Assembly: GCF_002884495.1 (NCBI RefSeq)
Contig: NZ_KZ614145.1
Location: 2,494,423 to 2,558,422 of the forward strand
Length of the DNA: 64,000 nucleotides
Direction: 5' to 3'
Origin: Rummeliibacillus pycnus
GTDB lineage: Bacteria > Bacillota > Bacilli > Bacillales_A > Planococcaceae
Part shown: piece by piece, positions 19,306 through 27,473 of the stretch
How positions within the stretch are numbered: the first letter of the stretch is position 1
How the letters are laid out: every line of letters begins with the position of its first letter
Made by a program: the position numbers and the translations under genes
Notes under the pieces: model-generated
The model's input: only the letters and a program-made list of their open reading frames with translations
Told to the model about the DNA's origin: nothing
The model's database searches: none

Positions 19306-19704
19306 TCACTTTATTTCTTCAGCTAATCCATACCAAATTCTTGTCACATGGTCACTTACAGCAAATAATTGTTGATACAATCGCCCCAGTGTATCTCTTA
19401 ATTGTCGATCTTGCGGATTGATCGGTACGATGCCTCTTCCCATTTCTGTTGCTATGATAATAATTTGATGTTTTTTAGCTAATAGTTGTAGCTGTTCTAC
19501 AATAGTAGTCGATAGTGATAGTTCATCTTGTTCAAGTAACGGTTTAATCATGTTTTCAAGTCCGGTTACTACGACTGTTTTACTAGTTGGCTCACGAGGT
19601 AATTGTCCAATATACCATTCAACATCAATTAACTCTTTTTCTTTTAGCCAACGCCTTACATATTCATGTTTGCCGTTAAAGGCACCACCGATAAAGACGT
19701 GCAT
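19306..19704 (-). CDS. Short CobU-like protein
   Basis: A 132-residue protein related to adenosylcobinamide kinase/guanylyltransferase (CobU) but much shorter. A P-loop-like FIGGAFNGKHEY lies at the start, with His where Ser/Thr is normal. The end carries EMGRGIVPINPQDRQLRDTLGRLYQQLF, matching the conserved C-terminal CobU segment that normally follows NEVGxGIVP. The middle, including the guanylylated His region, is missing. A full-length CobU is three genes upstream and lacks exactly this C-terminal motif. It may be a partner, a specialised kinase or a remnant. The start overlaps the cobC-like gene by 49 bases and has AGGAGGGG. Confidence 0.75.
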   Translation of the reverse strand: MHVFIGGAFNGKHEYVRRWLKEKELIDVEWYIGQLPREPTSKTVVVTGLENMIKPLLEQDELSLSTTIVEQLQLLAKKHQIIIIATEMGRGIVPINPQDRQLRDTLGRLYQQLFAVSDHVTRIWYGLAEEIK

Positions 19705-20255
19705 CGTTTCCCCTCCTTAAAAGCTTCTCTTGAAGCCCATTGAAGTTTGAACAGTTCATCATGTGACACATGCCAATCCCAAAAATCACTAGGTTTTGGT
19801 GCTAATTGAACAAGTAATGTTCGGATCGTACCCCCATGTAAAATAAGTGGGTACTTCAGAAAACTTGTTGGTAAATTTCTAAAAGCTATCATACAACGAG
19901 CGGTAACTTCTAATAATGTTTCACCAGCTGGAGGTGCAATATTGTTTGGATCATCAATCCACTTCCGATATTGTGCAATGTCCTTTAGCTCTTCGTAAGT
20001 TTTCCCTTCAAATTCACCAAAATTATTTTCTCTAAATCCAGCATACCCAAAATAAGATGCATTCGGAAAGTAAATCTTCGCTGTTTGCCTACAACGTTTT
20101 AAATCACTTCCAAAAACAACATCACAATTACTATCTACAATAGGCAAGTTCTGATTAGGTAAAATGACTTCATCTGTCCATCCTAGATAACGATGTTCAC
20201 AATTACTTTTTGTTCTTGCATGGCGAATTAAGTAAACAGTAACAGCGTAATCCAT
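19656..20255 (-). CDS. cobC: Histidine phosphatase, probable alpha-ribazole-5'-phosphate phosphatase (CobC-like)
   Basis: A 199-residue member of the histidine phosphatase (phosphoglycerate mutase-like) superfamily. LIRHARTKSN near residue 9 carries the phospho-His, GSDLKRCRQTA the conserved Arg, NFGEFEGKTYEEL the acid pair and LILHGGTIRTLL the second His. In this setting it most likely removes the 5'-phosphate from adenosylcobalamin phosphate or alpha-ribazole phosphate. GGAGG precedes ATG 20255, and the start overlaps the cobS end by 28 bases, showing tight coupling. Substrate is inferred from the operon. Confidence 0.87.
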   Translation of the reverse strand: MDYAVTVYLIRHARTKSNCEHRYLGWTDEVILPNQNLPIVDSNCDVVFGSDLKRCRQTAKIYFPNASYFGYAGFRENNFGEFEGKTYEELKDIAQYRKWIDDPNNIAPPAGETLLEVTARCMIAFRNLPTSFLKYPLILHGGTIRTLLVQLAPKPSDFWDWHVSHDELFKLQWASREAFKEGKRCTSLSVVPLTANMNM

Positions 20256-21004
20256 AAAACTGCCTCCATTCCCTCTATAAATGCACCTAGTAAATCACCA
20301 GAACTTCCGCGGAAATTGCGAATCGTCCACCATTTATAAAAGAAAGCAGAGGCAACTATAATTGCAAGTAATAGTAATGTCAACTGCCAACTACCACTTA
20401 ACCAAATAATAAGGGTGGTACCGATCATTGTAGAAATAATCGTACTAATTAGCCATGTCTTCATATGTAAGTGTTGTTTAAAGAAATACGCTAATCCTTT
20501 TTCCTTTGAAGTTTTTGTCTGAATAAAATAAATTGACATCCCTAGTCTAGATAAGAATGGTATCACGATTAGCCAGATCCAATTAAAGTCTTGATTCCCT
20601 ACTAATTCAGATAGAAAAAATATTTTTGTTAATACCAAAAAAACTAAGGACATTGCACCAAAAGCTCCGATACGTGGATCATCTAATATTTCGATACGCT
20701 TTTCTATATTACGATATGAAAAATAAGCATCTCCCATATCAACAAACCCATCTAAATGTAATCCACCCGTCCAAATAATATAGCCAAACACAAGAAGAAA
20801 TCCTGTCAGCATTGGACTTATATCTGTATATGTTTGGAGTATGAAAAATATGGCGGCCATTGTAGCTCCCATTATCGTCCCTAACCACGGTAAAAAGGAG
20901 AACATTGCGGTTACTGTTTTCTTTGTTAAAGGTAATTCTTTATGAATCGGTAAAACGGTGAAAAATTGAAATGCTAGTAATATACCATTCATCACTGTTT
21001 TCAT
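20228..21004 (-). CDS. cobS: Adenosylcobinamide-GDP ribazoletransferase (cobalamin synthase)
   Basis: A 258-residue polytopic membrane enzyme that joins adenosylcobinamide-GDP and alpha-ribazole (phosphate) to give adenosylcobalamin (phosphate). Marks are FQFFTVLPI near the start, the acidic GGLHLDGFVDMGDAYF motif and the DDPRIGAFGA loop, as in all CobS proteins. The frame extends upstream to 21082, but ATG 21004 with AGGAGGAGGT just before it starts the family-typical sequence MKTVMNGILLAFQFF. It lies between cobU and the phosphatase. It performs the last joining step of the pathway. Confidence 0.95.
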   Translation of the reverse strand: MKTVMNGILLAFQFFTVLPIHKELPLTKKTVTAMFSFLPWLGTIMGATMAAIFFILQTYTDISPMLTGFLLVFGYIIWTGGLHLDGFVDMGDAYFSYRNIEKRIEILDDPRIGAFGAMSLVFLVLTKIFFLSELVGNQDFNWIWLIVIPFLSRLGMSIYFIQTKTSKEKGLAYFFKQHLHMKTWLISTIISTMIGTTLIIWLSGSWQLTLLLLAIIVASAFFYKWWTIRNFRGSSGDLLGAFIEGMEAVLWITLLLFT

Positions 21005-21020
21005 CACAACACCTCCTCCT

Positions 21021-21599
21021 CTATTTCCATCTTCGAACATGTCCATATTCCATTTCAACTGCCCTTGTTGCAAATTGTACAAACCATTGATGGAGCTTTC
21101 CTAAGTACTCTTGATAAAGTTTTACTTCATGGCTTTTGGAGATTGGCTCATCTAATACTTCGTTGGAAACAATAACCACTGGAATTTGCATGGAATGCAA
21201 TTGTAAAATAGTATTTTTCATTTCAGTTATTCTTTTTCCAAGCTCCAACGGTCGCTGCCAATTACATACCCCTGTTTCAAAACCTTCATAAAATTCATTG
21301 GTCAGCCACGTTGTAACACAATCCCATAACACTACGTCCCCTTTTTGGATAGTTGAAAGGAGTTGCTGTAGATGAGTTGGTTGTTCTAGCGTGATCCAAT
21401 TTTTCTGTTGTTTTTGACGATCAAACTGATGCCTTGCAATCCGTTTTTTCATTTCATCATCAAACGCTACACCGGTAGCCACATAAACTAGCCGTTCTGC
21501 ATGGTATTTTTCTGCTAAAGACTGTAATTGTTGTTCTGCATAGGCACTTTTGCCACTTCGAACACCACCCGTTATAAAGATCAGTTCTGTTTCAACCAT
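21021..21599 (-). CDS. cobU: Adenosylcobinamide kinase / guanylyltransferase CobU (variant C-terminus)
   Basis: A 192-residue CobU-type protein. It has the P-loop FITGGVRSGKSAYAE, the YVATGVAFDDEMKKRIARHQFDR segment with the His normally guanylylated, and VVLWDCVTTWLTN. These catalyse phosphorylation of adenosylcobinamide and GMP transfer. The C-terminal part reads SNEVLDEPISKSHEVKLYQEYLGKLH, so the usual GMGIVP sequence after NEV is absent. That motif is instead present in the short CobU-like protein at 19306-19704. ATG 21599 follows GGAGATGACTTC. It sits between cobD and cobS. The core function is well supported; whether it acts alone is uncertain. Confidence 0.9.
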   Translation of the reverse strand: MVETELIFITGGVRSGKSAYAEQQLQSLAEKYHAERLVYVATGVAFDDEMKKRIARHQFDRQKQQKNWITLEQPTHLQQLLSTIQKGDVVLWDCVTTWLTNEFYEGFETGVCNWQRPLELGKRITEMKNTILQLHSMQIPVVIVSNEVLDEPISKSHEVKLYQEYLGKLHQWFVQFATRAVEMEYGHVRRWK

Positions 21600-22660
21600 G
21601 AAGTCATCTCCTTCTGTAATGCCTTCATCGCTTGTTCTTTCTTCATCCCGACTCTAAACCATTTGCCATCCATCCCCCGGAAATTTTCTGTGTGTCGAAG
21701 GACAAATCCTTTTTCTAGCATTGCATGGAAGAATTTTTGAGAGTCTTGAGGAGATGGTATTTGAAAACTCAAATAGTTTGTAACACTGCTTGTAGTCTTA
21801 CACCCAAGTTGGATTAAAAAAGTAGCAAATTCTTCCCTTCTTTTACGTGCATAACAAATTGCAGCATCCCGATATTCGTTTTCCTCTAGACAAGTAGCAC
21901 CAATAACAGCTGCTAAGCCATTAATATGCCAATGAGAAGTTTTTCTTTGCAATATTTTAGTAATACTTGGTGATGCAATCATATATCCTAGTCTCACACC
22001 TGCAATAGCGTACATTTTCGTCATTGAACGTACAATGATTATATGTGGATTATCTTCTAAATAGGGTATCATCGAAGAACCTTCATCAACCCAATCGATA
22101 AAAGCTTCATCAAAAACGATATTACAATTAACCTTTTTTGCTTCTTCAATAAGGAGCAGCAATTCCTCTTTCGGAGGTAATACACCTGTTGGATTATTGG
22201 GGGTACAAAGATATAAAACATCCGCTTGCTGCATTTCTTCTACTATTTGATGAATTGGAAGTTTCCAAGTTAGGATATTTTCTACTTCAAGATGAATAAT
22301 CTCAACGTTATTAGCCACTAAAGTTGCTTCATATTCAGAAAACGTTGGATGAATAATGATCGCTCTCTTTTTCTGAAACCATGTAGCAAGCAATGCAAAG
22401 ATTTCTGCTGCCCCATTGCCAAGTAAAACTTGTTCCTCACGAACATCATGATATTTTGCCACAGCTGAAAGAAATGGTTGTCCTTGTGGATCTGGGTACC
22501 TTGAAATAAGGGATAACAGGTTACTCCAATTTTCCTTAATAGAAATTGGAGGCCCTTCAGGATTCACATTTTCACTAAAATCGATAATTTGAGCAGGTTC
22601 TTTAATCGCAAGTTGTTCGTATAAACGATGCGGATTAGCACCATGATTTGGTAATGACAA
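21581..22660 (-). CDS. cobD: Threonine-phosphate decarboxylase CobD
   Basis: A 359-residue fold-type I PLP enzyme that decarboxylates L-threonine O-3-phosphate to (R)-1-aminopropan-2-ol phosphate, the linker CbiB attaches to cobyric acid. Aminotransferase signatures include GNGAAEIFALLATWF, TPNNPTGVLPP, VFDEAFIDWVDE and the PLP lysine in VRSMTKMYAIAGVRLGYM. Histidinol-phosphate aminotransferase is the close alternative, but the place between cbiB and cobU argues for CobD. The start is TTG at 22660 behind AGGGGG, overlapping cbiB by 26 bases. Confidence 0.93.
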   Translation of the reverse strand: MSLPNHGANPHRLYEQLAIKEPAQIIDFSENVNPEGPPISIKENWSNLLSLISRYPDPQGQPFLSAVAKYHDVREEQVLLGNGAAEIFALLATWFQKKRAIIIHPTFSEYEATLVANNVEIIHLEVENILTWKLPIHQIVEEMQQADVLYLCTPNNPTGVLPPKEELLLLIEEAKKVNCNIVFDEAFIDWVDEGSSMIPYLEDNPHIIIVRSMTKMYAIAGVRLGYMIASPSITKILQRKTSHWHINGLAAVIGATCLEENEYRDAAICYARKRREEFATFLIQLGCKTTSSVTNYLSFQIPSPQDSQKFFHAMLEKGFVLRHTENFRGMDGKWFRVGMKKEQAMKALQKEMTSWLKQN

Positions 22661-23603
22661 GATAAATTCCCCCTATAACTACACCGAGTAGCCAAAACCA
22701 TGTTGTGACCGAGTGCATCTGTTCGATGGCTATCTTAATATGTCTTGGAGCTAGTTCTATTTCCGTCTCTCCCATTTTTGCTCGCTCAGAGATAATTCCT
22801 TTATAGCTATTTGTGCCTCCAAGTTGAATACCAAGTTGGTAAGCTGTTGCTGCTTCTAAATAACCACTATTAGGACTCGGATGCTTTTTCGCATCTCTTA
22901 CCCAGCCTTTCACTCGATATAAAAATGAATGCATGGATTCTTTTTTTGTTCCTATTAACATGAGAAACCCTGTTATTCTGCTCGGTATGTAATTAAAAAC
23001 GTCATCTGTATGTGCCGCAACAAATCCGAAATTACGGTAAGTATCATTTTTATAAGCGACCATAGAATCGAGCGTATTCACAGCTTTGTACATCCAAGCA
23101 CCAGTTGCTCCAAATAGAAATGACCAAAATAACGGTGCCGTAATACCATCACTTGTATTTTCTGAAACGGTTTCGACCACACCCCTTGTCACTTCTGGTA
23201 CTGATAGCTTTTCTGTATCGCGTCCTACAATCCAAGAAAGTTTTACTCTTGCTTCTTTTAGATTTCCTTCCACAAGAGGATTATAGACGTCCATTGCCGC
23301 TTGCTGAAGGCTCTTTTGCGCTAATGCTATCGCAATCATTACACCTTCAACTAAAATACCGAAGATAGTACCTACCATATATGCCGCAATGACGATTAAA
23401 TAGGTCACAATTGTTGTGACCCCAACAACTAAAACAACGAGTAGGAGTCCTTTCAGTTTTCGAAATTCTCCTTTATTTAACCGATTTGTTAACCATTGAA
23501 TCGTATGACCAATCCATATAATTGGATGTGGCATTTTTGGTGGATCACCAATTAGACGATCGAGTATTACACCTAGTGTACAAGCGATCAAATGTGCTAA
23601 CAC
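22635..23603 (-). CDS. cbiB: Adenosylcobinamide-phosphate synthase CbiB
   Basis: A 322-residue membrane enzyme that condenses adenosylcobyric acid with aminopropanol phosphate. DRLIGDPPKMPHPIIWIG near the start, GRDTEKLSVPEVTRGVVETVSENTSDG, NTLDSMVAYKN and PSPNSGYLEAATAYQLGIQLGG read in order as CbiB motifs. Four or five hydrophobic helices are visible. GTG 23603 directly follows the btuD-cbiZ stop with GGAGTG before it. With CobD it rebuilds the side chain that CbiZ removes, which lets the cell remodel imported cobinamides. Confidence 0.95.
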   Translation of the reverse strand: MLAHLIACTLGVILDRLIGDPPKMPHPIIWIGHTIQWLTNRLNKGEFRKLKGLLLVVLVVGVTTIVTYLIVIAAYMVGTIFGILVEGVMIAIALAQKSLQQAAMDVYNPLVEGNLKEARVKLSWIVGRDTEKLSVPEVTRGVVETVSENTSDGITAPLFWSFLFGATGAWMYKAVNTLDSMVAYKNDTYRNFGFVAAHTDDVFNYIPSRITGFLMLIGTKKESMHSFLYRVKGWVRDAKKHPSPNSGYLEAATAYQLGIQLGGTNSYKGIISERAKMGETEIELAPRHIKIAIEQMHSVTTWFWLLGVVIGGIYLVITKSWC

Positions 23604-25079
23604 TTACAGCACTCCTTTCATACGTTTGTATTCTTGAAGTGCAATGCAAGTTGTTTCGAATACACCTCGACCGATTAATTTACCGATTCCTGTAATCGTT
23701 CCAGCATATTCAAAGAATGGTTCACATTGTGTAGCTGCAATAAGTACACTATCTGTTGATGTACCAGTTGCAATTGTATTTGAAATGTTGTCCTGAATCT
23801 TCTCGATTGCTAAAGCTTTTACTTTTGCTTCAGTGGCAGTAATCATCGCCTGCATAAATGATTCATCTGTTAATGTGCCATTAACGAAAACCCATATATT
23901 AATAGTTCCAATTTTAGGTTGCTCAGAACGTTTATAGGCTTCTGATACATCTACTGCATTTCCAACGCCAGCCGTGACGGCAATCACAATACTTCCAGCA
24001 GATGAAGAAAATTCTCTAATCACAACATGCTTAGATGCAACTGCCGTCATCATAGCAACTGTGTTAGTTGGTGAAAAACCATGTTTTTCTAAATAATATT
24101 TTATTTCTTGATGTGCATCTTCTATCATATAATTTGCGTTAACTGCACGATTGATAAATGTTTGGAACCAGCCAATTCCACCATTATGAACAGCAGAAGA
24201 AACCGTTTTTAATGGAAAAGATGTTTGTAATTCGACAAACTCATCACGAATTTTAATTTGTTGAGCGGTAATTTTAGAAGCTATTTGCCGTTCCTCTTGT
24301 AATTCTGGTATTAACGTAACTTGTGGTTTAGGTAGCACAGGGTGTGGATAACTTGAAACTTTCGTATGATAGACCTCCATTATGTGTTTCTCTTTTAACA
24401 CTTGATGAGGTTCACCCATTGAGCGTATTTGCCCATTTTCAAGTAAAATCAATTGATCACAATAAAGCGATGCTAAATTTATATCATGGAAAATAGAAAT
24501 AACGGTTAGTCCATTATGTACGACCATACAACGAATCATATCCATTAGTTTTCGTTGGTGTTCAATGTCTAAATGATTAGTTGGCTCATCTAATAGCAAT
24601 AAATCTGCCCGTTGTGCCAATGCCTGTGCAACAAATGTCCGTTGCTGCTCTCCGCCCGAAAGAAATTCTAAATATTGATCTTTGTATCGGACAATCTTTG
24701 TTTGTTCCATTGCAATTGTAACGGCTTCTTCATCCTCTTTTGTCCATGTTTGAAACCAACTATTTTGATGTGGATAACGGCCAATTGATACAGTCTCACG
24801 AACTGTATGTGAAAAAGCTTGAGCATGTAATTGTGGTAATACCGCCATTTTACGTGCTAATTCTTTTGTTGTATACGCCTCTCGATTTTTTCCATCAATT
24901 AGCACTTTTCCACTTGTTGCTGGTATTATGCCACTAATTACTTTAATGAGTGTGGATTTCCCGCTCCCATTCGGTCCTAAAATACCAACAAACTGTCCTT
25001 TTTCCACTGTAAACGAAATATCTTTAATGATGGGCTTTTTGGGGTCGTAACCTCCACTAAGCTGTTTTATAATAAGCAT
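23604..25079 (-). CDS. Corrinoid ABC transporter ATPase fused to adenosylcobinamide amidohydrolase (BtuD-CbiZ)
   Basis: A 491-residue fusion. Residues 1-250 are an ABC ATPase of the iron/B12 type: Walker A GILGPNGSGKSTLIK, signature FLSGGEQQRTFVAQAL and Walker B LLLLDEPTNHLD. Residues about 275-491 match CbiZ, with VSSAVHNGGIGWFQTFINR, TAVASKHVVIREF, VTAGVGNAVDVSE and AATQCEPFFEYAGTITGIGKLIGR. The ATPase drives BtuC uptake. CbiZ hydrolyses the aminopropanol amide of adenosylcobinamide to adenosylcobyric acid, opening the way to remodelling by CbiB. GGGAGCATAGGA precedes ATG 25079. The fusion joins import and processing in one polypeptide. Confidence 0.94.
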   Translation of the reverse strand: MLIIKQLSGGYDPKKPIIKDISFTVEKGQFVGILGPNGSGKSTLIKVISGIIPATSGKVLIDGKNREAYTTKELARKMAVLPQLHAQAFSHTVRETVSIGRYPHQNSWFQTWTKEDEEAVTIAMEQTKIVRYKDQYLEFLSGGEQQRTFVAQALAQRADLLLLDEPTNHLDIEHQRKLMDMIRCMVVHNGLTVISIFHDINLASLYCDQLILLENGQIRSMGEPHQVLKEKHIMEVYHTKVSSYPHPVLPKPQVTLIPELQEERQIASKITAQQIKIRDEFVELQTSFPLKTVSSAVHNGGIGWFQTFINRAVNANYMIEDAHQEIKYYLEKHGFSPTNTVAMMTAVASKHVVIREFSSSAGSIVIAVTAGVGNAVDVSEAYKRSEQPKIGTINIWVFVNGTLTDESFMQAMITATEAKVKALAIEKIQDNISNTIATGTSTDSVLIAATQCEPFFEYAGTITGIGKLIGRGVFETTCIALQEYKRMKGVL

Positions 25080-25081
25080 TC

Positions 25082-26077
25082 CTATGCTCCCTTCGTTCTA
25101 CGTTGACGGAAGAAAATATAAGCAAACACAGGGGCACCAATAAAGGCTGTAATGACACCAATTGGCAATTCTGTTGGTGCAATAACCGTTCTTGCCAATA
25201 AGTCACAAAGAATGAGTAATGATGCTCCGTTAAAAAAAGATAAAGGTAATAGATGACGGTGATCAGCCCCGAATATTAATCTTGTCATATGGGGAACAAC
25301 TAGACCAACAAAACCAATCGTCCCCGAGACTGCTACTGCAGAGCCAGTCAACATAGATCCTCCGAGTAAAAGAATGAGTTTACTTCTTTTTACATTGACA
25401 CCTAAGTATTTTGCTCGTTCCTCGCCAAATAACATCGCATTTAATTCACGACGATTAAACCATAGCATAAACGAACCAATTACGATAAAAGGCCAAATCA
25501 TTTTAACATATGGCCAGCCACGCATTGATACGCTCCCTAATAACCAGTTAACAATTTGGCGAAGTTCTTCTCCTGTTAATGCAATCATTAGCGATATAAC
25601 AGAGCTTAAAAATGAACTCACTATGATTCCTGTTAAAATAAGCGTTTCCATCTTCATCGTACGATCGACCAATCTAGCAAAACCCAAAACAACAAGTAAT
25701 GACACCATTGCCCCTATCATACTGAAAGTGGGCAATGTATAAATCCCTAATACAGGTGCTGTAATACTGAAAAAGAGCGTCATCACGGCACCAACTGAGG
25801 CACCAGATGACACTCCTAACGTATATGGATCAGCAAGTGGATTTTTTAACAAGCCTTGAAAGGCAGCACCTGCAATTGCTAATGCTGCCCCTACAAGTCC
25901 AGCTAACATAACTCGCGGCATACGAATGTTCCATAAAATATTTGTTGCCGTTTCATCAGCTCCAGTATTCCATAACGTACTAATAGGCACCTTTACAGAA
26001 CCTACAGAAATACCTAGCCAAATACTCATCAGTAGGATGAGTATAGCTACGATATATCCGACTACTATTTTCCTCAT
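25082..26077 (-). CDS. btuC: Corrinoid ABC transporter permease BtuC
   Basis: A 331-residue FecCD/BtuC-family permease with about ten membrane helices. Family marks are NIRMPRVMLAGLVGAALAIAG with GAAFQGLLKNPLADPYTLG, the WLLGS segment, GTIGFVGLVVPHMTRLIFG and the ATPase-coupling GADHRHLLPLS. It forms the channel for cobalamin/cobinamide uptake with the BtuD-CbiZ fusion and BtuF. Its ATG overlaps the btuF stop by four bases. Siderophore permeases look alike, so the corrinoid role rests on the riboswitch and neighbours. Confidence 0.93.
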   Translation of the reverse strand: MRKIVVGYIVAILILLMSIWLGISVGSVKVPISTLWNTGADETATNILWNIRMPRVMLAGLVGAALAIAGAAFQGLLKNPLADPYTLGVSSGASVGAVMTLFFSITAPVLGIYTLPTFSMIGAMVSLLVVLGFARLVDRTMKMETLILTGIIVSSFLSSVISLMIALTGEELRQIVNWLLGSVSMRGWPYVKMIWPFIVIGSFMLWFNRRELNAMLFGEERAKYLGVNVKRSKLILLLGGSMLTGSAVAVSGTIGFVGLVVPHMTRLIFGADHRHLLPLSFFNGASLLILCDLLARTVIAPTELPIGVITAFIGAPVFAYIFFRQRRTKGA

Positions 26078-27036
26078 TTAAATGCCTCTGGATAAACAGC
26101 CTTTGCTATTTCTTCTAATCCATCTGCAAGGCGAGGACCTGTACGAGCTGTTAAATCTTGATGTACTAACACAACGGCGTTATTTTTAACAGCTGTAATA
26201 CTGTCAAAGCCTTGACGTTTTTTTACTTTTTCTACGATATTCGGAACATAATCTTCCATCACAATAATAGTATCTGGATTACGTTTAACAATTTGTTCTG
26301 GATCGATTTTAAACCAACCAGATTGATCAGCTGCAACATTTTTTATTTTCGCTAAATCGAAAATTTCTTGCATAAATGTATCTTTACCTGCTGTATAAAT
26401 TTCAGGTTCATCTGATGTTTCAACAAATGCAGTACGTTGCTTAACATTTGCTACTTTGTCTTGTACTTCTTTTACTTTCGCTTTCATATTAGCAACGATT
26501 TGATCTGCTTTTTGTGATTGATTTGTAATTTGACCAAGTTGTTTAATCGTGTCATATGTTTCTTCAAAATTTGTTGCATTTTTTACAACAAAAACAGTAA
26601 TTCCTGCATCTTTTAATTGTTGTAATCCTGATTCAACTGATTTTGCATTTGATTCATGCGCGAATACGACATCTGGTTTTAAGCTTAGTACTTTTTCAAC
26701 ATTAAAATCCATTCCGCCTACTTTTGGTTTTTTAGTAGCAGCTTTTGGATAATCATCATTATCACTTACACCAACAATTTTGTCATCTAATCCTAATGCG
26801 AATAAGATTTCCGTATTACTTGGGATCAGTGATACGATTTTTTTTGGAGCTTGTTTGAATTCTACATTATTTCCAAGCGCATCTTTTACCGTCATAGGAT
26901 ATGTAGCTGTTTTGTCTGCAGTTTGAGTGGTATTTCCACTTTTTTCAGTTGATTTTTGAGTTTCACTTTGATTGCATCCCACTAATAAAACAAATGCCAT
27001 TGTTAGTAAGAAACCTAGTTGCCAAATTTTTTTCAC
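26074..27036 (-). CDS. btuF: Corrinoid-binding lipoprotein BtuF
   Basis: A class III solute-binding lipoprotein of about 320 residues. The signal peptide ends in the lipobox LLVGCNQ, so Cys is lipid-anchored outside the membrane. The mature protein has two lobes, with IVSLIPSNTEILFALGLDDKIVGVSDND and the PKVGGMDFNVEKVLSLKPDVVFAH segments of the BtuF/FhuD family. The frame is open from an ATG at 27054, but that ATG overlaps the AAGGAGG ribosome site (27045-27051). The GTG at 27036 lies eight bases from it and is the real start. It is the first gene behind the cobalamin riboswitch. Confidence 0.94.
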   Translation of the reverse strand: MKKIWQLGFLLTMAFVLLVGCNQSETQKSTEKSGNTTQTADKTATYPMTVKDALGNNVEFKQAPKKIVSLIPSNTEILFALGLDDKIVGVSDNDDYPKAATKKPKVGGMDFNVEKVLSLKPDVVFAHESNAKSVESGLQQLKDAGITVFVVKNATNFEETYDTIKQLGQITNQSQKADQIVANMKAKVKEVQDKVANVKQRTAFVETSDEPEIYTAGKDTFMQEIFDLAKIKNVAADQSGWFKIDPEQIVKRNPDTIIVMEDYVPNIVEKVKKRQGFDSITAVKNNAVVLVHQDLTARTGPRLADGLEEIAKAVYPEAFK

Positions 27037-27055
27037 AAAAAATGCCTCCTTCATA

Positions 27056-27086
27056 GAAAATGCCTCTCGTATTTACCGAGAGGCAT
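27056..27086 (-). terminator. Terminator of the cobalamin riboswitch expression platform
   Basis: On the minus strand ATGCCTCTCG (27077-27086) pairs with CGAGAGGCAT (27060-27069), followed by TTTTC, only a few bases before the btuF ribosome site. A second hairpin just upstream (CTAGTATA with TATACTAG, 27094-27115) may be part of the switch. Confidence 0.8.
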
Positions 27087-27149
27087 TATGATTCTAGTAT
27101 ATTCTAATATACTAGCACCCTTCTATCCTCGTAGTTACTGGTGATGATG

Positions 27150-27320
27150 ATAGTTCGGCAGGTATCCTGGCTTGTGTTCATCGCTGATCGTCGCCTTCCC
27201 AAAAAATGATTTGTTTTTCAGTGGCCATGACGAATTGCTCACACATACAGTGGCGGGACCGCATCGGATTTTCACCGATTTCCCTTTTCACTCAACATTC
27301 TGTGTCGAGAACCGTACTAA
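27150..27320 (-). promoter_or_regulatory. Cobalamin riboswitch (B12 element)
   Basis: On the minus strand the conserved core runs GGGAAATCGGTGAAAATCC, then GCGGTCCCGCCACTGTA (27246-27284), and about 75 bases later AGCCAGGATACCTGCCGAA (27154-27172). These are the B12 box and downstream conserved blocks of the cobalamin riboswitch. It stands before btuF and twelve corrinoid genes. With a terminator hairpin just before btuF, adenosylcobalamin would shut the operon off when abundant. Confidence 0.97.
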
Positions 27321-27413
27321 ATATATTGAATTGTCTATCATTATACCGAATATTTGTTTTTTATGAAAGACAAGGTGGTAAATTTAATTTTCTCCTAGAA
27401 TTCGTTTACCCCC

Positions 27414-27458
27414 AAAAAACAGCAGTAACCTCCCCACTTTTGAGAATTTTACTACTGT
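27414..27458 (-). terminator. Terminator of the FMN reductase gene
   Basis: On the minus strand ACAGTAGTAA pairs with TTACTGCTGT (arms 27449-27458 and 27420-27429) and is followed by TTTTTT. It separates the reductase from the riboswitch leader. Confidence 0.9.
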
Positions 27459-27473
27459 CAAGTTTGTCATATA

